Shown: positions 19,692-29,012 of the stretch, in pieces | Position numbering within the stretch: the stretch's first letter is position 1 | Layout of the letters: the number at the start of each line of letters is the position of its first letter | From: Candidatus Tokpelaia hoelldoblerii | GTDB lineage: Bacteria > Pseudomonadota > Alphaproteobacteria > Rhizobiales > Rhizobiaceae | Assembly (NCBI GenBank): GCA_002005325.1 | Contig: CP017315.1 | Coordinates: 682,001-746,000 of the forward strand | Direction: 5' to 3' | Length of the DNA stretch: 64,000 nucleotides | Position numbers and translations under genes: made by a program | The notes under the pieces: generated by a model | Told to the model about the DNA's origin: nothing | Database searches by the model: none | The model's input: the letters and a program-made list of their open reading frames with translations, nothing else

Positions 19692-20306
19692 ATGTTAATG
19701 AAAAAGACATTCTCTGCTGCTTCAGCCTTGGCTGGTGTTGCTGCTCTGTTTGTTGTCTCGAGCGCACCTTCTATGGCGCAGGGTGTCATGCAGGACTGGT
19801 ATAAGGCCTGCAGCAAACAGGGAGAGGCTGACGTTTGTTTCACCGCGAGCAGCATTGTATCAGGAACAGGCCAGCCGCTGACAGAAATCCGGCTGTTTGA
19901 AGTGAAAGGCCCTAAAAACCAGAAGCGTATCAGCATTCTGGTGCCGACAGGCCGTTTCATTCCGGCCGGTGTCAAGCTCAAGGTTGATGGCGGCAAGGAT
20001 CTGGTTGTACCGTATTTCTTCTGCAATGGCCCGTTTTGCAATGCCGAGGCGGACTTTAACGATACGCTCATTAACGCCATGAAAAAAGGCACGGCATTGA
20101 CTGTGACCTCTGTCAATTTCCGCGGTGTGGAAAATCCGATCGAGATTCCGCTCAAAGGCTTTACACAGGCGTTTACCGGCCCGGGTATGCGTGAAGAAGA
20201 TTTGCGCAAGGAAGATGAAAAACTGCAAAGAGCCATTGGCGAACAGGCCGGGGCGATTGAACAGAGAATGCGCGCTGAACAGGAAAAGGCCAGGCAGGCA
20301 GACTAG
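19692..20306 (+). CDS. Invasion-associated locus B (IalB) family periplasmic protein
   Basis: Encodes 204 residues. A signal peptide ends near SMAQG, then comes the IalB fold (PF06776): WYKACSK with paired Cys, VCFTASSIV, and VPYFFCNGPFCNAEADF. A charged coiled tail follows (EEDLRKEDEKLQRA). IalB helps Bartonella enter erythrocytes, but the family is widespread in Rhizobiales and the role here is unknown. ATG codons at 19671, 19692 and 19698 are in frame; 19692 was chosen because it gives a compact signal peptide and has GGAAAGG 12 bases upstream. The start is uncertain by a few residues. Confidence 0.85.
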   Translation: MLMKKTFSAASALAGVAALFVVSSAPSMAQGVMQDWYKACSKQGEADVCFTASSIVSGTGQPLTEIRLFEVKGPKNQKRISILVPTGRFIPAGVKLKVDGGKDLVVPYFFCNGPFCNAEADFNDTLINAMKKGTALTVTSVNFRGVENPIEIPLKGFTQAFTGPGMREEDLRKEDEKLQRAIGEQAGAIEQRMRAEQEKARQAD

Positions 20307-20330
20307 CTTTCAGCTATTGTCAAATACGGA

Positions 20331-20355
20331 AAAAGGCTCGCAAGAGCCTTTTTTT
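20331..20355 (+). terminator. Terminator after the ialB-family gene
   Basis: AAAAGGCTC (20331-20339) and GAGCCTTTT (20344-20352) form a 9-bp stem with a 4-nt loop, followed by more T. Confidence 0.85.
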
Positions 20356-20507
20356 ATGTCTGTCATACCGGCAATTTACGACAGGTTTCATTGTTTGTTA
20401 ATTATAACAGCAAGGCAGTCTTTCAATAGGTTGATTTAAGAACAAAAATAGAACATAAGATGGTTTATGGAAACAAAGAGAGAACAATTTTACAAAGGAG
20501 TGCTTCC

Positions 20508-20594
20508 ATGTCCGAGATTATCCATGATGTCATATCCTTTATTTCTGTCATGTCCTTTATGGCCGCAGTCAGTCTGTGGCTTCTGGCGATTTAA
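20508..20594 (+). CDS. 28-residue hydrophobic peptide with a strong ribosome site
   Basis: A short frame from the ATG at 20508 to TAA at 20592-20594. A perfect AAAGGAG (20494-20500) lies seven bases upstream, better than most genes in the window. The peptide begins MSEIIHDVIS and continues as one uninterrupted hydrophobic helix ending LWLLAI, so it would be a single-span membrane peptide. It stands alone between the ialB terminator and the convergent rnr end. Function and family are unknown. Confidence 0.55.
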   Translation: MSEIIHDVISFISVMSFMAAVSLWLLAI

Positions 20595-20602
20595 GAGCGG
20601 GG

Positions 20603-22870
20603 TTAATGCCGGCGGTTGCGGCCGGAGCGGCGCTTGTATCTGCCGGTTTTGTGGTGTGACTGGGTGGAAAAAGGCAGGGCGCGTGCCGGTGAGATCATCT
20701 CAAAACGAAGCGCGCCGGCAATCGGCATGGCTTCCACCAGCCGGATGGTGACGACGTCGCCCAGCTGATAACCCTTGCGGCTGCGTTCACCGGTCAGGGC
20801 ATGGCGGGCTTCATCAAAGTGAAAATATTCGCTGCCAAGGGTTGAAATCGGCACAAAACCGTCGGCGCCATAGGTGGCAAGGCTGATAAACAGCCCCGCC
20901 CGGGTAACACCGGTTATGCGCCCTTCAAATGTCACGCCGACGCGGTCGGCAAGATAATGGGCAATCAGCCGGTCAACTGTATCCCGTTCTGCCGCCATGG
21001 CGCGCCGTTCGGCGGCGGAAATCTGAACAGCAATATCTTCAAGATTTTCTTCTTCCGCACTTGTCAGTCCGTCATTGCCAAAATGCAGCGCCTTGATCAG
21101 CGCGCGATGCACAATCAAATCAGCGTAGCGGCGGATGGGGGAAGTGAAATGCGCATAATTGTGCAGGTTCAAACCGAAATGGCCGATATTGACAGGGCTG
21201 TATTCCGCCTGGCTTTGCGAGCGCAATACCACCTGATTAACCAGTTCCTGGCTTTCGCTGTCCGCCACCTGCGCCAGCAGTGTGTTGAATTTGGCAGGTG
21301 TCAAATCCACCCCGCGGGCAAGCGGCATATTGATGGTGTGCAGAAATTCACGCAGGGATTCCTGCTTGGCCAACGAAGGCCGGTCGTGAATACGATAGAG
21401 AAACGGCTGTTTTTTGTCCTGCAAGGTTTCTGCCGCAGACACATTGGCGGCAATCATGAATTCTTCAATCAGCCGGTGCGCGTCAAGCCGTTCCGGCACG
21501 TAAATATCTTTGACACGCCCGTCTTCATCCAGAATGATTTTCTTTTCCGGTAAATCAAGATCCAGCGGCTCGCGCGCATCACGCGCCTGTTTCAACGCAT
21601 GATAGGCCGCCCAGAGCGGGTTGAGAACCGGTTCAACCAGTGCGGCGGTTTTCTCGTCATTTATGCCTTCAACCGCCTTTTGCGCCTGTTCATAACTCAG
21701 TCTGGCGCTTGAGCGTATCATGACACGGTGGAAACTGTGGCGCAGTTTACGCCCTTGCGCATTGAACACCATGCGCGCTGCGAGAGCGGGGCGGTCTTCG
21801 CCCTCACGCAGGGAACACAGATTATTGGAAATGCGCTCTGGCAACATCGGCACGACACGGTCGGGAAAGTAAACCGAATTGCCGCGTTGTAACGCTTCCT
21901 CGTCCATCGGCTCATTCGGGCGCACGTAAGCGGCAACATCGGCGATTGCCACCATGACGATATGGCCGTCCGGGTTTTGCGGGTCGTCATCGGCCTTGGC
22001 AAAAACCGCGTCATCATGGTCTTTGGCGTCTTGCGGGTCAATGGTGACAAAAGCTGTCTCGCGCCAGTCTTCACGTCCGGACATCGTGGCGGGCTGTGCC
22101 TGTTCCGCCGCATCGCGCACAGCCTGCGGGAAGATATGCGGAATGCCATGGGCAAGAATGGCAATAGTTGAAAGGGCTTTTTCCCCCTCCTGAAAGCCGA
22201 GCACATCACGCACAAAGCCGCGTTTGAGGCCATAGCGCGGGTCTTTGCCGATTTCCACCTCGACAAGGCTGCCGTGTTGCGCCTGTTCGGTGGATTGCGG
22301 GTCGATGACCAGTTCAGGCTGCTTGCGGTCTACTGGTTCAAGCCGCCATTCGCCGCTTGCCCGCTGGCGTAATATCCCCAGCACGGATTGTGTTTCTTTT
22401 TCAATTTTGCGGATAATTCTGCCGCTATAGGTGTGGGAGTCATCCTCTTTGGCGGCAAACACTTTTGCCAGCACCCGATTGCCCACACCCGCAACCACCG
22501 CAGACGGGTTGCGGGAAGGGCGGATATGCACGACAGGCGGGTCGCCGCGTTCCCAATTGGCAGGACGGGCCAGCAGTCCGCCATCGCCATCACGGCCGAA
22601 AATGTCAAGAAGCGCAATGGGGGGCAGCGCCCCTTGTGTGGCAAGCCGCTTTTTGCGTTTGGTTATGACACCGTCATCCACCAGCTCGCGCAACAGGTGT
22701 TTGAGCCAGATGCGGTCGTCCCCTTTGAGGCCAAATGCCTTGGCGATTTCGCGCTTGCCGCAATGATCGGGATTTTCCGTAATAAAACGGATAATCTCCT
22801 CACGCTGCGGCAAACGGCGCTGTGAGGATTTTTTGCCAGTCGCAGGGGTATTTCCGGAGCGCTTTTTCAA
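20603..22870 (-). CDS. rnr: Ribonuclease R
   Basis: A 755-residue 3'-to-5' exoribonuclease that degrades structured RNA. An N-terminal winged-helix region (REIAKAFGLKGDDR), cold-shock domains, the RNB catalytic core (DPQDAKDHDDAVF with its Asp cluster, and YAHFTSPIRRYADL) and a C-terminal S1 domain (FEGRITGVTRAGLFISL) are in order. The frame opens with TTG at 22870, three bases after the topA stop and in the same frame. With no separate ribosome site, translation is probably coupled to topA. Its end lies 8 bp from the convergent 28-residue peptide gene. Confidence 0.93.
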   Translation of the reverse strand: MKKRSGNTPATGKKSSQRRLPQREEIIRFITENPDHCGKREIAKAFGLKGDDRIWLKHLLRELVDDGVITKRKKRLATQGALPPIALLDIFGRDGDGGLLARPANWERGDPPVVHIRPSRNPSAVVAGVGNRVLAKVFAAKEDDSHTYSGRIIRKIEKETQSVLGILRQRASGEWRLEPVDRKQPELVIDPQSTEQAQHGSLVEVEIGKDPRYGLKRGFVRDVLGFQEGEKALSTIAILAHGIPHIFPQAVRDAAEQAQPATMSGREDWRETAFVTIDPQDAKDHDDAVFAKADDDPQNPDGHIVMVAIADVAAYVRPNEPMDEEALQRGNSVYFPDRVVPMLPERISNNLCSLREGEDRPALAARMVFNAQGRKLRHSFHRVMIRSSARLSYEQAQKAVEGINDEKTAALVEPVLNPLWAAYHALKQARDAREPLDLDLPEKKIILDEDGRVKDIYVPERLDAHRLIEEFMIAANVSAAETLQDKKQPFLYRIHDRPSLAKQESLREFLHTINMPLARGVDLTPAKFNTLLAQVADSESQELVNQVVLRSQSQAEYSPVNIGHFGLNLHNYAHFTSPIRRYADLIVHRALIKALHFGNDGLTSAEEENLEDIAVQISAAERRAMAAERDTVDRLIAHYLADRVGVTFEGRITGVTRAGLFISLATYGADGFVPISTLGSEYFHFDEARHALTGERSRKGYQLGDVVTIRLVEAMPIAGALRFEMISPARALPFSTQSHHKTGRYKRRSGRNRRH

Positions 22871-22873
22871 AGA

Positions 22874-25471
22874 TTATTCGGCTTTCTTCTTGGTTGCGGC
22901 TTTTTTAGGTGCTGCTTTTTTGGCAGGCGCCTTTTTTTGGGCAGCTTTTTTCCCGGTTTTCCCGCCTTTTTCCGCCTTGGCGGCAATCAGCGCCAGTGCC
23001 TCTTCCAAAGTCACAGTTTTGGCATCCTTGCCCTTGGGCAGGGTGGCGTTGATTTTGCCCCATTTGACATAAGGGCCATAACGTCCGTCATGCACGGTGA
23101 TATCACCGCCATCGGGATGGGTGCCCAGATTTGCCAGAGTGGCAGATGAAGTCCGCCTGCCACCTTTTTGCTGCTTCTCCGCCAGAAGCGTCACCGCACG
23201 GTTGAGCCCGACTTCAAACACATCCTCGATATTTTCCAGATTGGCATACTGCCCGTCATGGGCGACATAGGGCCCGTAGCGGCCAATGCTGGCGGTAATC
23301 GGTTTGCCGGTTTCAGGATGCATGCCCACTTCACGCGGCAAAGCCAGCAGTTCAAGCGCTTTTGCCAGGGTTATATCCGTTCCCTGCCAGCTTTTTGGCA
23401 GGCTGGCGCGTTTGGCTTCCTTGCCTTCACCACGCTGCACATAAGGGCCGAAACGCCCTGTGCGCAATGTGATATCCTCGCCGTTGTGCGGGTCCTTGCC
23501 AAGAACGGCGGGTTCATCACCCTGTGCGCTTGCTGCCTGTTCTGCCGCGTCACCGCCAAGCTGGCGGGTGTATGTGCAGTCAGGGTAATTGGAGCAGCCG
23601 ACAAAAGCGCCATAGCGTCCAAGCTTGAGCGACAGCTTGCCCTCATGGCAAAGCGGGCAGGAACGCGGGTCGCTGCCGTCTTCCCGCGGGGGAAAGGCGA
23701 TCGGCGCCAGCACATCATTGAGAACTTCCAGCACTTCCGCGACACGCAAATCCCTGGTGTCGCTGACATTGGCGGAAAAATTCTTCCAGAAATCGCGCAG
23801 CACGTCTTTCCAGTCAAGCTTGCCGTCTGAAATCAGGTCGAGCTTGTCTTCCAGATCCGCCGTGAAATCATATTCCACATAACGGTTGAAGAAGTTTTCC
23901 AGAAACGCCGTGACAATGCGTCCCTTGGATTCGGGGATAAGCCGGCGCTTGTCAATTGTGACATAATCCCGGTCACGCAAGGTGGCGAGCGTTGAAGCAT
24001 AGGTTGACGGCCGGCCGATCTCCAGTTCTTCCAGCCGTTTGATCAGGCTTGCTTCCGAATAGCGCGGCGGCGGCTCGGTTGAATGCTGGGTGGCGACAAT
24101 TTTTTCACGCTCCAGCAGCTCATCGGCATGGATATCCGGCAGGCGGGTCGCCTCTTCATCGTCTGCGTCTTCATCGCGGTTATCCGTATAAGCCGCCAGA
24201 AACCCGTCAAAACGAATGACAGAACCGGTCGCGCGCAAACCGGCGATACCGCCTTTACCAGTGGCTTCAATCTCAACCGTGGTGCGTTCGATATCGGCCG
24301 GTTGCATCTGGCTGGCGATGGCCCGTTTCCAGACCAGTTCATAAAGGCGCGCCTGGTCAGCATCGAGATAGCGGCGCACCTCATCCGGTGTCCGGCTGAA
24401 ATCTGTCGGGCGGATGGCTTCGTGCGCTTCTTGGGCGTTTTTGGCCTTGGTGGAATAAAAACGCGGCTTTTCCGGCACATAATCGCCGCCGAACATCGTG
24501 CCGATTGCACCGCGCGCAGCTTCAATTGCTTCCGGCGCTATCTGCACGCCGTCGGTACGCATATAGGTGATAAGACCGGCCGTTTCACCATCAAGCTCAA
24601 TCCCCTCATAAAGGCGCTGGGCCACCTGCATGGTGCGCGAGGCTGAAAAGCCAAGGCGTGAGGAAGCAGCCTGCTGCAGTGTGGAGGTAGTGAATGGCGG
24701 GGCGGGATTACGCTTTGTCGGCTTGGCCTCGACACTTTGCACCTGAAAGGCGGCGCTTTCCAGAAAGACACGGATTTTCTGTGCTTCATCGGCGTTTTTG
24801 ATGTCAAGCTTGCCGAGTTTTTTACCGTCAAGGCTGACAAGGCGCGCGGTGAACAAATCTGCCCGCGGCGTTTTCAAGTCAGCGGCGAGTGACCAGTATT
24901 CCTCACGGATGAAGCGCTCAATTTCCGCCTCGCGCTCACAGACAAGGCGCAGCGCAACAGATTGCACCCGTCCGGCCGAGCGCGCGCCCGGCAATTTGCG
25001 CCACAGAACCGGCGACAGCGTGAAGCCGACAAGATAATCAAGCGCACGCCGCGCCAGATAGGCGTCAACCAGATCAACATCAATATCGCGCGGCTGCGCC
25101 ATGGCGTCCAGTACCGCCTTTTTGGTGATGGCGTTGAACACCACGCGCTTGACCGGCTTGTCCTTCAGCACCTTTTTCTGCCGCAGCACATCCAGCACGT
25201 GCCACGAAATTGCCTCTCCCTCACGGTCAGGGTCGGTTGCGAGAATGAGGCTGTCGCTTTCCTTGACAGCTTTGGCAATCTCATTCAGCCGTTTGGCGGA
25301 AGCGCTGTCAACTTCCCATTTCATGGCAAAATCATCATCCGGCAGGACCGAGCCATCCTTGGCCGGCAGATCGCGCACATGGCCGAAAGAGGCCAGCACC
25401 TTATAGCCTGAACCGAGATATTTATTGATTGTTTTGGCCTTGGCCGGTGATTCGACAACAACTACATTCAT
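22874..25471 (-). CDS. topA: DNA topoisomerase I
   Basis: Relaxes negative supercoils; 865 residues, normal length. The TOPRIM domain opens the protein (VVVESPAKAKTINKYLG, then ATDPDREGEAISWH). The catalytic Tyr is in LITYMRTDG. A Cys4 zinc element (CPLCHEGKLSLK and CSNYPDC) and several topoisomerase C-terminal repeats follow (GRYGPYV and similar). A Lys/Ala-rich tail typical of alphaproteobacterial TopA ends it. The weak ribosome site GGGA precedes the ATG. It forms the run dprA, topA, rnr with the genes on either side. Confidence 0.97.
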   Translation of the reverse strand: MNVVVVESPAKAKTINKYLGSGYKVLASFGHVRDLPAKDGSVLPDDDFAMKWEVDSASAKRLNEIAKAVKESDSLILATDPDREGEAISWHVLDVLRQKKVLKDKPVKRVVFNAITKKAVLDAMAQPRDIDVDLVDAYLARRALDYLVGFTLSPVLWRKLPGARSAGRVQSVALRLVCEREAEIERFIREEYWSLAADLKTPRADLFTARLVSLDGKKLGKLDIKNADEAQKIRVFLESAAFQVQSVEAKPTKRNPAPPFTTSTLQQAASSRLGFSASRTMQVAQRLYEGIELDGETAGLITYMRTDGVQIAPEAIEAARGAIGTMFGGDYVPEKPRFYSTKAKNAQEAHEAIRPTDFSRTPDEVRRYLDADQARLYELVWKRAIASQMQPADIERTTVEIEATGKGGIAGLRATGSVIRFDGFLAAYTDNRDEDADDEEATRLPDIHADELLEREKIVATQHSTEPPPRYSEASLIKRLEELEIGRPSTYASTLATLRDRDYVTIDKRRLIPESKGRIVTAFLENFFNRYVEYDFTADLEDKLDLISDGKLDWKDVLRDFWKNFSANVSDTRDLRVAEVLEVLNDVLAPIAFPPREDGSDPRSCPLCHEGKLSLKLGRYGAFVGCSNYPDCTYTRQLGGDAAEQAASAQGDEPAVLGKDPHNGEDITLRTGRFGPYVQRGEGKEAKRASLPKSWQGTDITLAKALELLALPREVGMHPETGKPITASIGRYGPYVAHDGQYANLENIEDVFEVGLNRAVTLLAEKQQKGGRRTSSATLANLGTHPDGGDITVHDGRYGPYVKWGKINATLPKGKDAKTVTLEEALALIAAKAEKGGKTGKKAAQKKAPAKKAAPKKAATKKKAE

Positions 25472-25720
25472 ATTTTATTCCCAGACTTCGGGCATATCCC
25501 GCTATATATACTTCATAAGCGTTTTTGATTTCACCTGTTCACATGAACAGCCAAAACGGTTTGGTCAAGTGCTGATTGCTGTTTTGGAAAAATTTTCCGG
25601 TCATTTTCGTGTGCAAACAGAACCGTTTTGCCCTCTATTCTTTTTTCATCCACGCCTTATTTATTGTCACATCACTAAGATTCCAAGTGTTTTACAAGGT
25701 TGTTGAGGATGGCAAGGCGC

Positions 25721-25993
25721 ATGACGGTCGATCATAAAGACAGACGGGAACACACTGTTCATTATCTGATGCAGATGGCGTCAGAGTTAAAAAAAATGGC
25801 TGACGGGGCAATGATACCTTCCCTTTCATTACTGTTTGCCATGGCGGCGGATGAAGCGGAAGACTTTATCGGACGCCATTATCCAAAGACGCAAGGGGTT
25901 TCGCTATTCGGGCAGCAGCGAAATGAAGCCGCCGTTGTGGCGGACAAGCCGGCCGGCGAGATCAAGCTCCATCAGGGCGAGATAGAGCTTTGA
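25721..25993 (+). CDS. Small conserved-looking protein overlapping the dprA 3' end
   Basis: A 90-codon frame, positioned convergently so that its last 90 bp overlap the end of dprA on the other strand. Residues 1-60 look like a real helical protein (HTVHYLMQMASELKKMA, then LLFAMAADEAEDFI); the rest lies over dprA and may be read-through coding. AGGA at 25706-25709 precedes the ATG by 11 bases; an ATG at 25709 lacks spacing. I recall similar short proteins in Rhizobiales, but the function is unknown. Confidence 0.5.
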   Translation: MTVDHKDRREHTVHYLMQMASELKKMADGAMIPSLSLLFAMAADEAEDFIGRHYPKTQGVSLFGQQRNEAAVVADKPAGEIKLHQGEIEL

Positions 25994-27082
25994 AACAGGA
26001 ACTTCCACCGCAGCGGATAAGGTTTCCAGATCAACCGGCGTGGGGGAAAGGGCATGCAGCACCCGTTTGCGCTCTGCCTCATCAAGGTCATGGCCGGTTG
26101 CCGGTGTGTCCACCGTTGGGGACAGGATGATTTCCGCCGGTTTTTCCTGGCAATTGTTGCCTTGCGCGGCAAACAGATCCGCTTGCGCCGGCAAGTGTGG
26201 CGCAAGCGGGGTGAGGGCTTCGATAATATCGGCGCTGCAATCGACAAGAGCCGCGCCGTTTTTGATCAGGCTGTTCGGCCCGCGGGCGCGGGCATCACGT
26301 GGTGAACCGGGAATGGCGAAAACAAGCCTGCCTGCGTCCGCCGCATAGCGCGCTGTGATAAGCGAGCCTGAGCGCTGCGCCGCCTCAACCACCAGAACAC
26401 CATGGCCAAGGCCGGCAATCAACCGGTTGCGGCGTGGAAAATCCTGTGAACGCGGTGTCCAGCCGAGCGGCATTTCGCTGATGAAGACACCGTTCCTGTC
26501 CAGTAATTCAGCATAGAGCTTATCATTCTCCGGCGGATAGATATGGTCAGCGCCGCCCGCCATAACGGCGATGGTGCCTGTTGACAGGCTGGCCCTGTGG
26601 GCGCTCGAATCAATGCCGCGGGCAAAACCGGAAACAATGGCAAAGCCTGCCTTTCCCAGTTCCGAGGCGAAATCCGCCGTCATTCGCAGCCCGAGGGCTG
26701 AAGCATTGCGCGAACCGACGATGCCGACCGCGGCGCGGTTTAAGATGCTGGCGTTACCCTTGATACAGATGAGCGGCGGCGGGCCGTCGATCTGGCGCAG
26801 CAATTGCGGGTAGTCCGGCTCGCCGATGCAGACAAGGCGAAAGCCGCCTTTGGCGGCATAGGCCAGTTCACGTTCAACCTCATCCACACCGGCAACGCGG
26901 ATTTGCCGTCTGCCGCCCTTGCGCGCCAGTTCCGGCAGGGCTTCCAGCGCAGCTTCGGCAGAAGCATAACGCCTGATAAGCTGGCGGAAGGTTTGCGGGC
27001 CGACATTCTGGCTGCGGATAAGCCGCAACCAGTGAAAGCGCTGACGGTCAGAAAGTATAATGCCTTCACGTGTGGTGCTCAT
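25904..27082 (-). CDS. dprA: DNA processing protein DprA
   Basis: A 392-residue DprA/Smf protein that loads RecA on incoming single-stranded DNA in transformation. The Rossmann-like core includes GIVGSRNASALGLRMTADFA, VSGFARGIDSSAHRASL, the GGADHIYPPENDKLY segment and NRLIAGLGHGVLVVEA. The C-terminal winged-helix domain is the DLETLSAAVEVPVSKLY region. The ATG at 27082 overlaps the plsY stop in ATGA; the longer reading runs into plsY. Presence of dprA alone does not prove natural competence. Confidence 0.95.
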   Translation of the reverse strand: MSTTREGIILSDRQRFHWLRLIRSQNVGPQTFRQLIRRYASAEAALEALPELARKGGRRQIRVAGVDEVERELAYAAKGGFRLVCIGEPDYPQLLRQIDGPPPLICIKGNASILNRAAVGIVGSRNASALGLRMTADFASELGKAGFAIVSGFARGIDSSAHRASLSTGTIAVMAGGADHIYPPENDKLYAELLDRNGVFISEMPLGWTPRSQDFPRRNRLIAGLGHGVLVVEAAQRSGSLITARYAADAGRLVFAIPGSPRDARARGPNSLIKNGAALVDCSADIIEALTPLAPHLPAQADLFAAQGNNCQEKPAEIILSPTVDTPATGHDLDEAERKRVLHALSPTPVDLETLSAAVEVPVSKLYLALMELDLAGRLVRHNGGFISLLPE

Positions 27083-27699
27083 CCGGCTTTCGCCCCGATC
27101 TTGCTTTCTGTACCGTTGAGCAGGCGGCGGATATTGGCATGGTGCTTGAGAATGACAAGCAAGCTCATGACGGCAAGAAGGAGGCTGGCCGGCCATGACA
27201 GCAACAGCAGCCGCGCTGCAACGGGCACAGTCACGACCGCAACCAGTGCGGCAAGTGAAGAATAGCGGGTGAGAAAGGCTGACATAAGCCAGGCAAGCCC
27301 GAAAACCACTGCCAGCAGCCAGTCAAGACCAAGCAGGACGCCAAGGTAAGTTGCAACACCCTTGCCGCCTTTGAATTTCAGCCACACCGGAAACATATGG
27401 CCGATAACTGCACCGGAACCCGCCAGCAGGGCTACGAACAGAAATGGAACAATATTCAGGGCAGCCAGGACAGCGGCTGTCCCTTTCAGCATATCGCACA
27501 GCAGTGTGGCAAAAGCGATTTTTTTGTGGCCGGTGCGCAAGACGTTGGTTGCGCCAATATTGCCCGAGCCGGTTTTGCGGATATCGCCCAGGCCCGCCAG
27601 GCGGGTGAAAATCAGGCCAAAAGGAATGGAACCAAGCACATAGCCGATAAAAAACAAAACGCCGGTCATGATGAATACAGGCAAAAAAGGGATGTCCAT
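27079..27699 (-). CDS. plsY: Glycerol-3-phosphate acyltransferase PlsY
   Basis: A 206-residue inner-membrane enzyme that transfers an acyl group from acyl-phosphate to glycerol 3-phosphate, the first step of phospholipid synthesis. Conserved motifs are GSIPFG, the SGNIGATNVLR loop, the GGKGVATYLG loop and HHANIRRL. There are five or more hydrophobic helices. GAGGAAAACC directly precedes the ATG. It overlaps dprA by 4 bp and lies 23 bp after the pyrC-like gene, suggesting one long operon pyrB, pyrC-like, plsY, dprA. Confidence 0.96.
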   Translation of the reverse strand: MDIPFLPVFIMTGVLFFIGYVLGSIPFGLIFTRLAGLGDIRKTGSGNIGATNVLRTGHKKIAFATLLCDMLKGTAAVLAALNIVPFLFVALLAGSGAVIGHMFPVWLKFKGGKGVATYLGVLLGLDWLLAVVFGLAWLMSAFLTRYSSLAALVAVVTVPVAARLLLLSWPASLLLAVMSLLVILKHHANIRRLLNGTESKIGAKAG

Positions 27700-27722
27700 G
27701 GTTTTCCTCGAATGTTTCGCGG

Positions 27723-29012
27723 TTAATCCGCGCTATAAACCGTCTTGCCGGCAACCAGTGTTCTTTGTACCCGCCCTTGAAAGCGCGCTTTCTCAAACGG
27801 GCTGTTTTTTGAGCGTGAGTTAAGTTGATCAAGCTCCAGCAGCCATGGCTCCTCCAGATCAACCACAATCATATCAGCTGGCGCGCCTGCTTTCAATGTG
27901 CCTGCGTCAAGCCCGAATAATTTTGCCGGTGTGGTGGAAAGCGCCTCCACCAGCCGTTTCAACGGTACCGAGCCATTGTGATAAAGGCGCAGGGCCGCGG
28001 CAAGCAGTGTTTCGAGCCCCACGGCACCTGCGGCCGCGTCGGCAAAGGGCAGGCGCTTGGTGTCAGCGTCCTGCGGGTCATGGGCGGAAACAATAATGTC
28101 AATGGTGCCCTCACGCAGCGCTTCAATCATGGCGAGGCGGTCTTCTTCCGCCCGCAACGGCGGTGAAAGGCGGAAAAAGGTGCGGTATTCGCCAATGTCG
28201 TTTTCATTCAGCGTCAGATGGTTGATGGAGATACCGGCGGAAATATCGGGCAGCGTCTGTTTGGCACGGCGCATGACATCGGCTGACATCCGGCAGGAAA
28301 GCTGGGCGGCATGATAGCGCGCGCCTGTCAGCGCGGCGAGGCGCAAGTCGCGCTCAAGCGGGATAACTTCCGCCTCACGCGGGATGCCGGAAAGCCCCAG
28401 CCAGCTGGCGAGCAGGCCGGAATTCATCACGCCGCTGCCGGTCAGGTCCCTGTCCTGCGTTTCATGCATGACCGGCTTGTCAAAATCGCGCGCATACATC
28501 ATGGCGCGGCGCAGAACATTGCTGTTGGCAATGGTTTTGCGCCCTTCGGTAAAGGCGACGGCGCCGGCCGCGCCGAGCAGGCCGAACTCGGTCATCTCGC
28601 GCCCTTCCAGCGCGTGGGTCAGCGCGGCGGCGGGGTGAACATTGACAACCGCTGTGTCGCGTGAGGTGCGCAGGACAAATTCCACCAGCGCCACATCATC
28701 AATAACCGGATTGGTATCCGGCATCATGATGAAAGACGTCACACCGCCTGCGGCGGCGGCCTGGCCGGCAGAGGCAATGGTCTCGCGGTATTCTGCACCG
28801 GGCTCGCCGACAAACACCCGCGCGTCAACCAGCCCGGGCAGAACAGCTTTCCCCGCAAGGTCGATAATTTCAGCGTGGTCCGGCCGTCCCTGATTATGCG
28901 CTTCTTTACCGGCGGCCAGAATTTTGCTGCCGCCAACAATGACAGTGCCGATCTCATCCATATCGCGCGAGGGATCAATAATGTGCGCATTTTCAAAAAC
29001 AATCGGCCTCAT
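27723..29012 (-). CDS. Dihydroorotase-like protein without metal ligands (PyrC'/PyrX type)
   Basis: A 429-residue amidohydrolase of the class I dihydroorotase type. The DxHxH metal motif expected at about residues 63-67 reads DARVF, so both His are replaced. The later SDHAPH-type motif reads SAHDPQDADTKRLPF. The rest of the fold is intact (GGVTSFIMMPDTNPVIDD, FSP-like SPPLRAEED, PADMIVVDL). In other bacteria such non-catalytic PyrC' proteins serve as structural partners of aspartate transcarbamoylase (family knowledge). The 4-bp overlap with pyrB supports that here. An active dihydroorotase must then be encoded elsewhere. Confidence 0.85.
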   Translation of the reverse strand: MRPIVFENAHIIDPSRDMDEIGTVIVGGSKILAAGKEAHNQGRPDHAEIIDLAGKAVLPGLVDARVFVGEPGAEYRETIASAGQAAAAGGVTSFIMMPDTNPVIDDVALVEFVLRTSRDTAVVNVHPAAALTHALEGREMTEFGLLGAAGAVAFTEGRKTIANSNVLRRAMMYARDFDKPVMHETQDRDLTGSGVMNSGLLASWLGLSGIPREAEVIPLERDLRLAALTGARYHAAQLSCRMSADVMRRAKQTLPDISAGISINHLTLNENDIGEYRTFFRLSPPLRAEEDRLAMIEALREGTIDIIVSAHDPQDADTKRLPFADAAAGAVGLETLLAAALRLYHNGSVPLKRLVEALSTTPAKLFGLDAGTLKAGAPADMIVVDLEEPWLLELDQLNSRSKNSPFEKARFQGRVQRTLVAGKTVYSAD

